A DNA stretch of 56,359 bases from Candidatus Scybalomonas excrementigallinarum (GTDB lineage: Bacteria; Bacillota; Clostridia; Lachnospirales; Lachnospiraceae). The stretch is from NCBI GenBank assembly GCA_018710905.1, contig DVIZ01000196.1, positions 1 to 56,359 on the forward strand, read 5' to 3'. This document shows, piece after piece, positions 34,732-44,465 of this stretch. Position 1 is the stretch's first letter, and every line of letters begins with the position of its first letter. The position numbers were made by a program, and so were the translations under genes. The notes below the pieces were generated by a model. It was not told the origin of the DNA and did no database searches. It worked only from the letters and a program-made list of their open reading frames with translations.

Positions 34732-35490
34732 ATGTTATATTTTATTATTATCATAGCCAATGTAATTGTAGGAACGCTAGTAGGGCTTACTGGTGTTGCA
34801 GGTTTTTTGCTTCCTATGCTTTATGCTGGAAGTTTGGGAATGAGTGTAGCACAAGGACTATCCCTTAGTTTTTCAGCCTTTGTGTTATCAGGAATTTTGG
34901 GAGCTATTAATTATAAAAAAGTTGGGAATATGGATGTTCCATTTGGAATACGTCTTAGTATAGGCAGTTTTTTAGGTTCTGTCATAGGAGTTCAGTTAAA
35001 TCTCATTATTCCAGAAGAAAAAGTGAAGATTCTTCTTTATGTTGTGGTGCTCTTATCTGGCATTTCCATTCTCATAAGAAAAGATAAAGAAACTGCAGAA
35101 CAAAAACAAGGATTTTTAATAAAAGATCATTTCATTCTAACGCTAATATTAGGTTTTGTAACAGGAGGAATCTGTGCTTTATCTGGAGCAGGAGGGCCAG
35201 TACTTGTTATGCCACTTTTGGTTGTGTTTGGGATACCCGTGAGAACAGCAGTTGGAGTTGCCTTATTCAATTCCATTTTTATAGGAATTCCAGCTTGCAT
35301 TGGGTATATGACAAACTGTGATATAAAAGCCCTTCTGCCGATTATGATAGTTGCATTACTGGCTCATGGTATTGGCGTGTATTATGGGAGTGTAAATGCC
35401 GTTAAAATCAATCAAAAGGTGTTAAAAAAAGGAATTGCAATCTTTTCAATTTTCATAGCTATTTGGAAATTATATAGTATTTTTTTCTAA
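34732..35490 (+). CDS. TauE/SafE-family (TSUP) membrane transporter
   Basis: A 252-residue membrane protein with about eight helices in two related halves. The first half begins IVGTLVGLTGVAGFLLPML near residues 9-27 and the second GFVTGGICALSGAGGPVLVM near 140-159, the duplicated Gly-rich motif of the TSUP family. These carriers move organic anions and sulphur compounds such as sulfonates and sulfite. In this cluster the substrate is unknown but is likely linked to the amidohydrolase and hydroxylase. The start follows AGAGAGG. Confidence 0.85.
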   Translation: MLYFIIIIANVIVGTLVGLTGVAGFLLPMLYAGSLGMSVAQGLSLSFSAFVLSGILGAINYKKVGNMDVPFGIRLSIGSFLGSVIGVQLNLIIPEEKVKILLYVVVLLSGISILIRKDKETAEQKQGFLIKDHFILTLILGFVTGGICALSGAGGPVLVMPLLVVFGIPVRTAVGVALFNSIFIGIPACIGYMTNCDIKALLPIMIVALLAHGIGVYYGSVNAVKINQKVLKKGIAIFSIFIAIWKLYSIFF

Positions 35491-35574
35491 ATAGAAAGGA
35501 AAAGAGTATTTTGAGTTTTTCGAACATGGGAAATTTGGTAATTGAATGAAAGTGGGAGAAAGGTGGAAGTGGAT

Positions 35575-37902
35575 ATGAAGGAAATCGGAAAAGAATATAT
35601 ACGGGTGGATGCCTATGGAAAAGTCACAGGAGAAGCAAAATATACGGCGGATTTAGAGCCGAGAGATTGTCTACACGCAAGGGTTTATCATGCAACCATT
35701 GCCAATGGACTTGTCACTTCGTTTGACTTAGAAGAGGCAAACAAAGTAAAAGGTGTTGTGAAAATTGTTACTTGCTTTGATGTACCAAACAATCAATTTC
35801 CAACGGCAGGACATCCGTGGAGTGTGGAAAAAGCTCATCAAGATATTGCCGATAGAAAGCTGCTGAATGAACGTGTGCGGTATTATGGAGATGATATTGC
35901 AGTTGTAATCGCAGAAAATGAAGTGGCATGCCAACAAGCCATTGCCAAAATAAAAGTGGAATATGAAGAATATGAGCCAATTATTTCTGTAGAACAAGCG
36001 ATGAAGAAAGGAGCAACGCCTCTTCACTCTGATTTAAGAGAGGATAATGTGATTGTGCATTCCCATGTTACAATGGGAGGAGCAGATTTTACATGGGAGG
36101 AAGCAATAAAAAAGGCAGAGGAACAATATGGAGCGGATCAGTTACAAGTTCTTGAGAAGGAGTATCACACACCAAAGGTATCTCATTGTCATATTGAACT
36201 TCCTGTTTCTTTTGCTTATCAAGATGTGAATGGAAAGATTACGGTGACTTCTTCCACACAAATTCCACATATTGTAAGACGTGTTATTAGTCAAGCACTT
36301 GGAATACCAGTAGGAAAAATACGAGTCATTAAACCATATATTGGTGGTGGATTTGGAAATAAACAAGATGTTTTATACGAGCCATTAAACGCCTATTTAA
36401 CAATGGTTGTAGGAGGGCGACCAGTTCGCTTAGAAATTAGCAGAGAAGAAACTATTATAGGCACAAGAATTCGTCATGAAATCGATGGAAAATGCAAGGC
36501 TTTGTTTACAAAAGATGGGAAGTTATTAGCAAGAAAGTTAGAAGCCTATGCGAATAATGGGGGATATGCTTCTCATGGCCATGCGATTTGTGCAAACTGT
36601 GGAAATGTATTTAAAGATATTTATGCGGATCAGCTAGGGTGTGAAGTGGATTGTTATACTGTCTGGACATCTACTGTGACAGCAGGAGCTATGAGGGGAT
36701 ATGGGATTCCTCAAGCTATTATGTTTTCTGAGTGTTTAACGGATGATATTTGTAAAGAAATCGGAGCAGATCCGTTGGAATTTCGAATGGAACATTGTAT
36801 GCCAGAAGGGTTTGTAGATCCTGCCAATGGTATTACTTTTCATTCTTATGGGTTAAAGAAGTGCATGGAAGAAGGAGCAAAAGAGTTTGGATGGAAGGAG
36901 AAAAGAAAAGCCTATGCTAACCAAAAGGGTATGATTCGCAAAGGTGTAGGGATGGCAATTTTTTGTTATAAGACGGGAGTTTATCCAATTTCCTTAGAAA
37001 CTTCTTCTGCACGCATGATTTTAAATCAAGATGGTTCCCTCCAAGTACAATTAGGGGCAACGGAAATCGGGCAAGGGGCGGATACCGTATTTTCACAGAT
37101 GACTGCAGAAACAACAGGGATTACTTTTGATAAAGTGTATATTGTATCTACATAAGATACAGATACGGCTCCCTTTGATACGGGTGCGTATGCTTCAAGA
37201 CAGACTTATGTATCAGGAATGGCTGTAAAAAAATGTGCAGAACAGTTAAAGGATAAAATTTTAAGTTATGCAAGCGAGATGCTAGATGGAAAGAGTAAAG
37301 AAGAGTTGGATATTGAAAATAATTTTGTGATAGAGAAGGATACAAAGAAACCATTGCTGGATATGGAAACTCTTGCAACTACAGCTTTTTATTCATTGGA
37401 ACATTCAAAACATATTACTGCTGAGGTGACAAATCAATGTAAAGACAATTCGTTTTCCTCTGGTTGTTGTTTTGTTGAGGTGGAAGTGGATATGCCGTTA
37501 GGACTTGTAACGGTAAAAAATATTTTAAACGTTCATGATTCTGGTATTTTAATCAATCCTAAATTGGCCACAGCACAAGTACATGGAGGAATGTCTATGG
37601 GGCTTGGATATGGACTTTCCGAAGAACTGCTGTATAGCGAAAATGGAAAACCTTACAATGGTAATTTATTAGATTATAAAATACCAACAGCTATGGATAC
37701 TCCAGATTTGAATGTTCGATTTATTCAACTAGAAGATCCAACAGGACCTTATGGAAATAAATCGCTTGGAGAGCCGCCGACGATACCAGTGGCACCAGCA
37801 ATTCGAAATGCGATTTTACATGCCACAGGAGTCGCTATGAATGAGAATCCAATGACAGCTCAAAAATTAATAGAGGCTTTTAAAAGAGAGCATTTAATTT
37901 AA
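35575..37902 (+). pseudogene. xdhA: Xanthine-dehydrogenase-type molybdenum subunit, interrupted by one stop
   Basis: Large subunit of a molybdenum hydroxylase of the xanthine dehydrogenase family. An N-terminal a/b-hammerhead domain (TGEAKYTADLEPRD near residue 17) precedes the molybdopterin motifs GGGFGNKQD near 258, AMRGYGIPQA near 375 and GATEIGQGAD near 495. TAA at 37153-37155 (codon 527) breaks the frame, which continues with DTDTAPFDTGAYASRQ. Homologues read STQDTD here, so CAA has become TAA. The catalytic Glu, in the later SLGEPPTIP segment, lies beyond the stop. ATG 35575 is chosen; longer starts (TTG 35542) are possible. The purine substrate is inferred. Confidence 0.88.
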
Positions 37903-37917
37903 AAGGAGGAGATTGTT

Positions 37918-38838
37918 TTGTTTGATATTCAGTCATTTTATGAAGCAAAAACCGTGGACGATGCTATTATGGCATTGAATGCATATCCTAATTCTGAAGT
38001 GATCAGCGGTGGGACGGATGTATTGATTCGAGTGAGAGAAGGAAGGGACGCTGGAAAAAGTCTTGTATCCATTCATAACATAGAAACACTAAAAGGAGTT
38101 GAAATGGAAGAAGATGGAACCATTGTGATTAAATCTGCCACTTCATTTTCTCATATTACCAATCATCCAATGATAAAGCGATATCTTCCAATGCTTGGTG
38201 AGGCAGTGGATCAAGTCGGAGGTCCACAAATTCGGAATACCGCTACCTTAGGCGGAAATATTTGTAATGGTGCTACATCGGCAGATTCCGCTTCTACCAT
38301 GTGCACATTGAATGCAATTGTTGTGTTAAAAGGACCAGAAGGAATAAGAGAAGTTCCAGTGACACAATTTTATACAGGTCCTGGAAAAACAGTAAGAAAA
38401 CAAAATGAAATATGTATTGCTTTTAAAATTCCAAAAGAAGAATATGAGAATGTATATGGTGTTTATTTAAAATATGGTAAAAGAAAGTCCATGGAAATTG
38501 CTACCTTAGGATGTGCTGTTCGGATTCAATTAGAAGAGGATAAGGAAACAATCAAAAAAGCAAGACTTGGATATGGAGTTGCAGCACCAACACCCATTCG
38601 CTGTTATCAGGCGGAAAAAGAGATAGAAGGAAAGAAGATTTCCGATCCTGCTTTATATGATGTGTTTGCAAAGAGTGCATTATTAGAAGTGAATCCAAGA
38701 AGTTCTTGGAGAGCCAGTAAAGAATTTCGGTTACAATTAATCGAAGAACTGGCAAGGCGTGGATTAAAAAAAGCGATCCTTTTAGCAGGTGGAGATGCAA
38801 ATGGTAATCCATTTGCGCCAATGCTTCCAGAAGAATAG
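37918..38838 (+). CDS. xdhB: Molybdenum hydroxylase FAD subunit
   Basis: A 306-residue FAD-binding subunit (CO-dehydrogenase/xanthine-dehydrogenase medium-chain type). VISGGTDVLIRVREG near residues 29-43 is the first FAD loop, and QIRNTATLGGNICNGATSAD near 102-121 the second. It takes electrons from the 2Fe-2S subunit and passes them to NAD+ or another acceptor. The start is TTG 37918 after AAAGGAGGAG. It lies 15 bases behind the interrupted large-subunit gene and 29 before the Fe-S subunit gene. Confidence 0.9.
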   Translation: MFDIQSFYEAKTVDDAIMALNAYPNSEVISGGTDVLIRVREGRDAGKSLVSIHNIETLKGVEMEEDGTIVIKSATSFSHITNHPMIKRYLPMLGEAVDQVGGPQIRNTATLGGNICNGATSADSASTMCTLNAIVVLKGPEGIREVPVTQFYTGPGKTVRKQNEICIAFKIPKEEYENVYGVYLKYGKRKSMEIATLGCAVRIQLEEDKETIKKARLGYGVAAPTPIRCYQAEKEIEGKKISDPALYDVFAKSALLEVNPRSSWRASKEFRLQLIEELARRGLKKAILLAGGDANGNPFAPMLPEE

Positions 38839-38867
38839 GAACAGACAAAATAAAAGGAGATGTTTTT

Positions 38868-39359
38868 ATGCTTAGAGTAATTACAATGAAAATCAATGGA
38901 AAAGAAGTAGAAGTTGCAATTGATGAAAGAGAATCTTTGCTTGATACACTTAGAAAATTAGGGTTTACATCGGTAAAAAAAGGATGTGAAGTGGGAGAAT
39001 GTGGTGCTTGTACCGTTTTAGTAAATGGAGAAGCCATTGACTCTTGCATTTATATGACAATATGGGCGGATGGAAAAGAAGTGCTGACAGTGGAAGGGTT
39101 AAAAGGACTCGACGGAGAGCTTAGTCCTATTCAAAAAGCATTTATCGAAGAATCGGCAGTTCAGTGTGGATTTTGTACACCAGGGCTTATTATGTCAGCA
39201 GTGGAAATTGTAGGTACGGGAAAGAAATACAATCGTGAAGAATTGAAAAAATTAATTTCTGGTCATCTTTGTCGATGCACAGGATATGAGAATATTTTAA
39301 ATGCTATGGAACGAATTGTAGAAGAAACTTATAAGGTAGTTGGAAGCGAAGAATCTTAG
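38868..39359 (+). CDS. xdhC: Molybdenum hydroxylase 2Fe-2S subunit
   Basis: A 163-residue subunit with two 2Fe-2S clusters. The ferredoxin-like one is at KKGCEVGECGACTVLVNG near residues 43-60 with a further Cys in SCIYM. The helical one is at QCGFCTPGLIM near 103-113 and HLCRCTGYENIL near 136-147. This links the molybdenum centre to FAD. The start is ATG 38868 after AAAGGAGAT; ATG 38886 is an alternative. The cluster ends here at a terminator. Maturation genes are not in the window. Confidence 0.92.
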   Translation: MLRVITMKINGKEVEVAIDERESLLDTLRKLGFTSVKKGCEVGECGACTVLVNGEAIDSCIYMTIWADGKEVLTVEGLKGLDGELSPIQKAFIEESAVQCGFCTPGLIMSAVEIVGTGKKYNREELKKLISGHLCRCTGYENILNAMERIVEETYKVVGSEES

Positions 39360-39371
39360 CAGAAATTTATT

Positions 39372-39435
39372 ATGTAAATAGAGAAATTGTAACAAGGAGA
39401 TTATCATAGAGAGTGGTAATCTCCTTGTTTTATGG
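39372..39435 (+). terminator. Terminator of the hydroxylase operon, copy 3 of the repeated hairpin family
   Basis: ACAAGGAGATTATCAT and GTGGTAATCTCCTTGT form a stem followed by TTTT. The region from here to 39733 holds no gene; it contains the leader and promoter region of mglB (for example TATACT near 39675). Confidence 0.82.
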
Positions 39436-39733
39436 GTTTCTTTACATTCATTGCATTTCTCAGAGATAGAATCCAGTTTTTCCGAAACTCTTTTAGTTGT
39501 CTTTCTAAATAATTCATGAGCAGGTAAAAGAAATTCATTAAGAATGGGGGTAAGAATTATTCCATAATAAAATGTAAAAAATGAAAGTTATATTGTGATA
39601 TATATACAATAAAATCTTAAAAATTTCAATGAAAAACAAAAAATATTCTATGTTATCTTTTAGAAATATAAGATATACTGTCAATATCAATAAAAAACAT
39701 GGTAAAAATGTGAAATAGAAAGGAGAAAATGGT

Positions 39734-41037
39734 ATGAGAAAAAAATGGTAGCATTAACAATGGCGGTATTGTTAAGTCTTTCAACGGTTGCATGTGGTTC
39801 AGGGGGAACGACAGATGGAAGCAACGACACATCTACACAATCTACGGATTCAGCAAACAAAGATTCGGGGACAACGGTAGCAAATAAGGATAAACCTTTA
39901 GTATGGTTCAATCGTCAACCATCCAACAGTTCTACTGGGGAATTGGATATGACAGCCTTAAGTTTTAACAAGGATACCTATTATGTAGGATTCGATGCAA
40001 ACCAAGGTGCTGAACTTCAAGGTACTATGGTTCGCGATTATATCGAAAAGAATATTGATACGATTGACCGTAATGGGGATGGCGTCATCGGTTATGTTCT
40101 AGCTATTGGTGATATTGGACATAATGACTCAATTGCCCGTACAAGAGGTGTTCGTAAAGCTCTTGGTACCGGTGTTGAAAAAGATGGCAACATCAACAGT
40201 GATCCAATTGGTACCAATACAGATGGCTCTTCTAAAATCGTACAGGATGGTTCTATTGAAGCAGGCGGAAAGACCTATGTTGTTCGTGAACTCGCTTCTC
40301 AAGAAATGAAGAACTCTGCTGGTGCTACATGGGATGCAGCTACAGCAGGTAATGCCATCGGCACATGGTCTTCTTCTTTTGGTAAAGATATTGACGTTGT
40401 TATTTCTAATAACGATGGAATGGGTATGTCAATGTTCAATGCTTGGTCAAAGGACAATAAAGTTCCTACATTCGGTTATGATGCGAATAATGACGCAGTA
40501 GCAGCTATCGCAGAAGGATATGGCGGAACAATCAGCCAGCATGCAGATGTACAGGCCTATTTAACACTTCGTGTTCTTCGTAACGCTTTAGATGGAGTGG
40601 ATGTTGATACAGGTATTGGTACCGCAGATGAAGCGGGCAATGTTTTATCTGATGATGTTTATGTATATAGAGAAGAAGAACGTTCTTACTATGCATTAAA
40701 CGTTGCAGTTACTGCTGATAACTATCAAGATTTTACAGATTCTACAAAGGTTTATGAACCAGTATCCAAACAGCTTGATGCAAGTTCACACCCTACAAAG
40801 AAAGTATGGTTGAATATTTACAATGCTTCTGATAACTTCTTAAGTTCAACTTATCAACCACTTCTACAAAACTATGATGATCTTCTTAATCTTGAAGTTG
40901 ATTATATCGGTGGTGATGGACAGACAGAATCTAATATTACAAACCGTCTTGGAAATCCAAGTCAGTATGATGCATTTGCTATTAACATGGTAAAAACAGA
41001 TAATGCAGCTTCTTATACCGCTTTACTTAATCAATAA
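39734..41037 (+). CDS. mglB: Galactose/glucose-type sugar-binding lipoprotein, circularly permuted, start off by one base
   Basis: Substrate-binding lipoprotein of an Mgl-type ABC importer. The lipobox LSTVAC is at residues 12-17 of the frame from ATG 39745. The ribosome site AGGAG fits ATG 39734 instead, but the A tract after ATGAG has seven A, and eight would join this ATG to the frame (MRKKMVAL...). The domain order is unusual. KPLVWFNRQP, normally mid-protein, opens the mature protein near residue 50, while the normal N-terminal strand VWLNIYNASDNFL lies near 354, followed to the end by AFAINMVKTD. Ligand residues remain: GHNDSIARTRG, W near 196, ISNNDGMG, FGYDANND, and a calcium-type loop DRNGDGVIG. 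Confidence 0.85.
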
Positions 41038-41072
41038 TTGATAGGAAAGCGATAAGAAACAACAAGAAATAA

Positions 41073-41104
41073 ACGATTAGGAAGAAGAAATTCTTCCTAA
41101 TCGT
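41073..41104 (+). terminator. Intercistronic hairpin between mglB and mglA
   Basis: ACGATTAGGAAGAA and TTCTTCCTAATCGT make a perfect 14-bp stem with a GAAA loop. No T run follows, so it may protect the mglB message or cause partial termination, giving more binding protein than transporter. Confidence 0.7.
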
Positions 41105-41156
41105 CTATCTAAAGAAGAATGAGTTTAATTGTAGCAGTGGTGAGAGGTGGATAGTC

Positions 41157-42665
41157 ATGGTAGATAAGAAAGATGATATTGTCTTATCAATACGCGGTAT
41201 GAGTAAATCCTTTGGCCGTAATAGAGTCCTTGATCATATCAACTTAGATGTGAAGAGGGGAACGGTTATGGGGCTAATGGGTGAAAATGGTGCTGGTAAG
41301 TCAACAATGATGAAATGTCTTTTTGGTACCTACCAAAAAGATGAGGGAAATATCTTCCTTGAAGGCAAAGAAGTGAGTTTTTCTGGGCCAAAAGATGCTC
41401 TTGAAAATGGAATTGCAATGGTTCATCAGGAGCTCAATCAGTGTCTAGAAAGAAATGTAGTTGATAATTTATTCCTCGGACGTTATCCAATCAATTCGAT
41501 AGGTATCGTTGATGAAGGCCGAATGAAAAAGGAAGCCTCAGAACTTTTTAGAAAATTAGGCATGACGGTTGATCTTACACAACCTATGAGAAATATGTCA
41601 GTATCACAGCGCCAGATGTGTGAAATTGCTAAGGCGATTTCTTATAATTCCAAGGTGATTGTGCTTGATGAGCCGACTTCTTCCTTGACCGTACAGGAAG
41701 TAGATAAGCTCTTTGAGATGATGAGAATGTTGAAAGAACAGGGGATTTCCTTAATTTACATTTCTCATAAAATGGACGAAATTTTTGAAATATGTGATGA
41801 AATATCAGTGCTTCGTGATGGTAATCTTGTTATGACAAAAAGCGCTAAGGATACGAATATGAATGAATTGATTGCAGCTATGGTTGGACGTTCTCTTGAA
41901 AATCGTTTTCCACCTGTTGACAATACACCAAAAGATGTTATTTTGTCGGTTCAGCATTTGTCCACAAAGTTTGAACCATATTTACAAGATATTTCTTTTG
42001 ATGTAAAAGAGGGAGAAATTTTTGGGCTATATGGTTTGGTAGGTGCGGGACGTACCGAACTTTTAGAAACGATTTTTGGGGTTCGTACAAGGGCAGCTGG
42101 TCGTGTTTATTTTAATAATCGCCTGATGAATTTTGGCAGTGCGAAAGAAGCGATGGACCATGGATTTGCTATGATTACTGAGGAACGAAAGGCAAATGGT
42201 CTTTTTCTAAAAGGGGATCTTACATTTAATACTACGATTGCAAATCTGAATAAGTATAAATCTGGAATAGCGCTTTCTGATTCCAAAATGATAAAAGCGA
42301 CAACGGATGAAATAAAAATTATGCATACAAAATGTATGGGGCCAGAAGATATGATTTCAAGCCTTTCTGGCGGGAATCAGCAAAAAGTCATTTTTGGAAA
42401 ATGGTTAGAGCGAGAGCCACAAGTCTTTATGATGGATGAGCCTACAAGAGGAATTGATGTTGGAGCAAAATATGAAATATATGAGTTGATCATCAATATG
42501 GCGAAACAGGGAAAAACAATTATTGTTGTTTCTTCTGAAATGCCAGAGATTTTGGGGATTACAAACCGTATTGGTGTTATGTCAAATGGACGTCTTTCTG
42601 GAATTGTTAATACAAAGGAAACAAATCAGGAAGAGCTGTTAAGACTCAGTGCAAAATACCTATAA
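41157..42665 (+). CDS. mglA: Mgl-type sugar ABC transporter, duplicated ATPase
   Basis: A 502-residue ATPase with two nucleotide-binding domains. The first has Walker A GENGAGKSTMMK near residues 41-52, signature NMSVSQRQMCEIAKAIS near 145, and VLDEPTSSLT near 167. The second has a degenerate Walker A GLVGAGRTELLE near 297-308, with signature SLSGGNQQKVIFGKWL near 403-418 and FMMDEPTRGIDVG near 424-436. This layout defines the MglA/RbsA/XylG sugar class. The start follows GAGAGGTGG. mglC follows after 20 bases. Confidence 0.94.
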   Translation: MVDKKDDIVLSIRGMSKSFGRNRVLDHINLDVKRGTVMGLMGENGAGKSTMMKCLFGTYQKDEGNIFLEGKEVSFSGPKDALENGIAMVHQELNQCLERNVVDNLFLGRYPINSIGIVDEGRMKKEASELFRKLGMTVDLTQPMRNMSVSQRQMCEIAKAISYNSKVIVLDEPTSSLTVQEVDKLFEMMRMLKEQGISLIYISHKMDEIFEICDEISVLRDGNLVMTKSAKDTNMNELIAAMVGRSLENRFPPVDNTPKDVILSVQHLSTKFEPYLQDISFDVKEGEIFGLYGLVGAGRTELLETIFGVRTRAAGRVYFNNRLMNFGSAKEAMDHGFAMITEERKANGLFLKGDLTFNTTIANLNKYKSGIALSDSKMIKATTDEIKIMHTKCMGPEDMISSLSGGNQQKVIFGKWLEREPQVFMMDEPTRGIDVGAKYEIYELIINMAKQGKTIIVVSSEMPEILGITNRIGVMSNGRLSGIVNTKETNQEELLRLSAKYL

Positions 42666-42685
42666 GGAACGAGGAGATTGATGAT

Positions 42686-44341
42686 ATGGCTAATGGAAAC
42701 AGTAAAATTCTAACGGCTGAACAAGAAAAGCAGTTGCGTCAGCCAATCGATGATTATGTTGGTAATATTCAAAAACAGATTAACAGTCTTAGAGCAGATG
42801 GGACAGATAAAGTGCTTTCTCTTCAAAACCATATGGATACATTAAAGAGAGATCGTACCCTTACAAAGGGAGAAAGAGAAAATAGAATTGCACAGGATAA
42901 AGCAGAACTGGAAAAAGCAAAAGCGGTGGAAGCAAAAAATAAAGATGAGGTTTCAAAATTAATTTCTGATGCAGAAGCCTACATAAAATCTCATTTTGAT
43001 AAAGACTATTATCAGCCTGTAAAAGAGAGCTGTGCACAGGAAAAAGCAGCAGAAAAGGAAAGATATCGGAATAAAATTGCGGGCTTAGAAAAAGAACATC
43101 AAGAAATTATTTCAAAGCTTTCTGATAATCAAGAAAGAAAAGATGAAAAGTATGTGTATAAGAATCGCTTGTTTGATGCAAAAATGGAGTTGCAAAAAGA
43201 TTTTCAACAGATAAAAGACAGAAGACATGCGGCTTATATATACCAATATCATCTAATTGATATGCTCCGTATGTCCAAATTTACTTTTATGGAGTCAAGA
43301 GCTCAGAAGTGGGAAAACTATAAATATACATTTAATAAGAGAACATTCCTGTTGCAAAATGGTTTGTATATAGCAATTATTTTAATATTTGCTATGCTTT
43401 GTATTATTACACCTGTAATAAAAGGGACACCATTGCTTACTTATAATAACGTATTGAATATTCTTCAACAGGCTTCTCCAAGAATGTTCCTTGCCCTTGG
43501 AGTTGCTGGATTGATTCTCCTTACTGGTACCGACCTTTCGATTGGGCGTATGGTCGGTATGGGTATGACAACAGCTACTATAATCATGCACCAAGGTGTG
43601 AATACAGGTGCTGTTTTTGGTCATATATTTGACTTTACAAAAATGCCAGTTGGAGCAAGAGTCGTTTTAGCTCTCGTCGTATGTGTTGTATTGTGTACAT
43701 TCTTTACGACAATTGCAGTTTTTTTTACAGCGAAATTTAAGATGCATCCATTTATTTCTACAATGGCAAATATGTTAGTAATCTTTGGTCTTGTTACTTA
43801 TGCGACAAAGGGTGTATCCTTTGGTGCTATTGAACCTACCATTCCGAATATGATTATTCCTAAAATTAATGGTTTCCCTACGATTATTTTATGGGCAGTA
43901 GCAGCAATTGCCATTGTATGGTTTATTTGGAATAAAACAACATTTGGTAAAAACTTATATGCTGTTGGTGGAAACCCTGAGGCAGCAGCAGTTTCTGGTA
44001 TTTCTGTATTTGCTGTAACAGTAGGAGCCTTTGTTATGGCAGGTATTCTTTATGGATTTGGTTCTTGGCTTGAATGTGCAAGAATGTTTGGTTCTGGATC
44101 CGCGGCTTATGGTCAAGGTTGGGAAATGGATGCCATTGCAGCCTGTGTAGTTGGTGGAGTATCCTTTACTGGTGGTATTGGTAAAATTTCAGGTGTCGTA
44201 GTCGGTGTCTTTATTTTTACCGCACTTACGTATTCCCTTACAATTCTTGGTATTGATGCGAACTTACAGTTTGTGTTCTCAGGAATTATCATTCTTGTAG
44301 CGGTTACACTGGACTGTTTAAAATATGTTCAGAAGAAATAA
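42686..44341 (+). CDS. mglC: Mgl-type sugar ABC permease with long coiled-coil N-terminus
   Basis: Membrane subunit of the galactose-type importer. At 551 residues it is about 200 longer than usual MglC. Residues 1-215 are hydrophilic, rich in Lys, Glu, Gln and Asp, and look like a coiled coil (EKQLRQPIDDYVGNIQKQIN near 14-33, IAGLEKEHQEIISKL near 129-143). Membrane helices start near 226 (LYIAIILIFAMLCIITPVI). Typical permease motifs follow: GLILLTGTDLSIGRMVGMG near 272-290, GGNPEAAAVSGI near 429, and GGVSFTGGIGKISGVVVG near 490-507. The extension should be cytoplasmic. The ribosome site is GAGGAG. Confidence 0.92.
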   Translation: MANGNSKILTAEQEKQLRQPIDDYVGNIQKQINSLRADGTDKVLSLQNHMDTLKRDRTLTKGERENRIAQDKAELEKAKAVEAKNKDEVSKLISDAEAYIKSHFDKDYYQPVKESCAQEKAAEKERYRNKIAGLEKEHQEIISKLSDNQERKDEKYVYKNRLFDAKMELQKDFQQIKDRRHAAYIYQYHLIDMLRMSKFTFMESRAQKWENYKYTFNKRTFLLQNGLYIAIILIFAMLCIITPVIKGTPLLTYNNVLNILQQASPRMFLALGVAGLILLTGTDLSIGRMVGMGMTTATIIMHQGVNTGAVFGHIFDFTKMPVGARVVLALVVCVVLCTFFTTIAVFFTAKFKMHPFISTMANMLVIFGLVTYATKGVSFGAIEPTIPNMIIPKINGFPTIILWAVAAIAIVWFIWNKTTFGKNLYAVGGNPEAAAVSGISVFAVTVGAFVMAGILYGFGSWLECARMFGSGSAAYGQGWEMDAIAACVVGGVSFTGGIGKISGVVVGVFIFTALTYSLTILGIDANLQFVFSGIIILVAVTLDCLKYVQKK

Positions 44342-44354
44342 ATTTTTTATGAAG

Positions 44355-44392
44355 CAAAAGAGTCAGAAATTATCTGGCTCTTTTTGTTTTAT
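44355..44392 (+). terminator. Terminator of the mgl operon
   Basis: AAAAGAGTCAGA pairs with TCTGGCTCTTTT around AATTA, followed by T residues. Confidence 0.85.
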
Positions 44393-44402
44393 AATGTCAA
44401 TA

Positions 44403-44430
44403 TTTACATTTTTTGTCTTTTTGTTATAAT
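44403..44430 (+). promoter_or_regulatory. Promoter of the YesN/YesM regulatory operon
   Basis: TTTACA (44403-44408), 16 bases, TATAAT (44425-44430); start codon at 44466. Confidence 0.65.
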
Positions 44431-44465
44431 ATTACAATAGACAATAGAGATGGGGGAGTGAAAAC

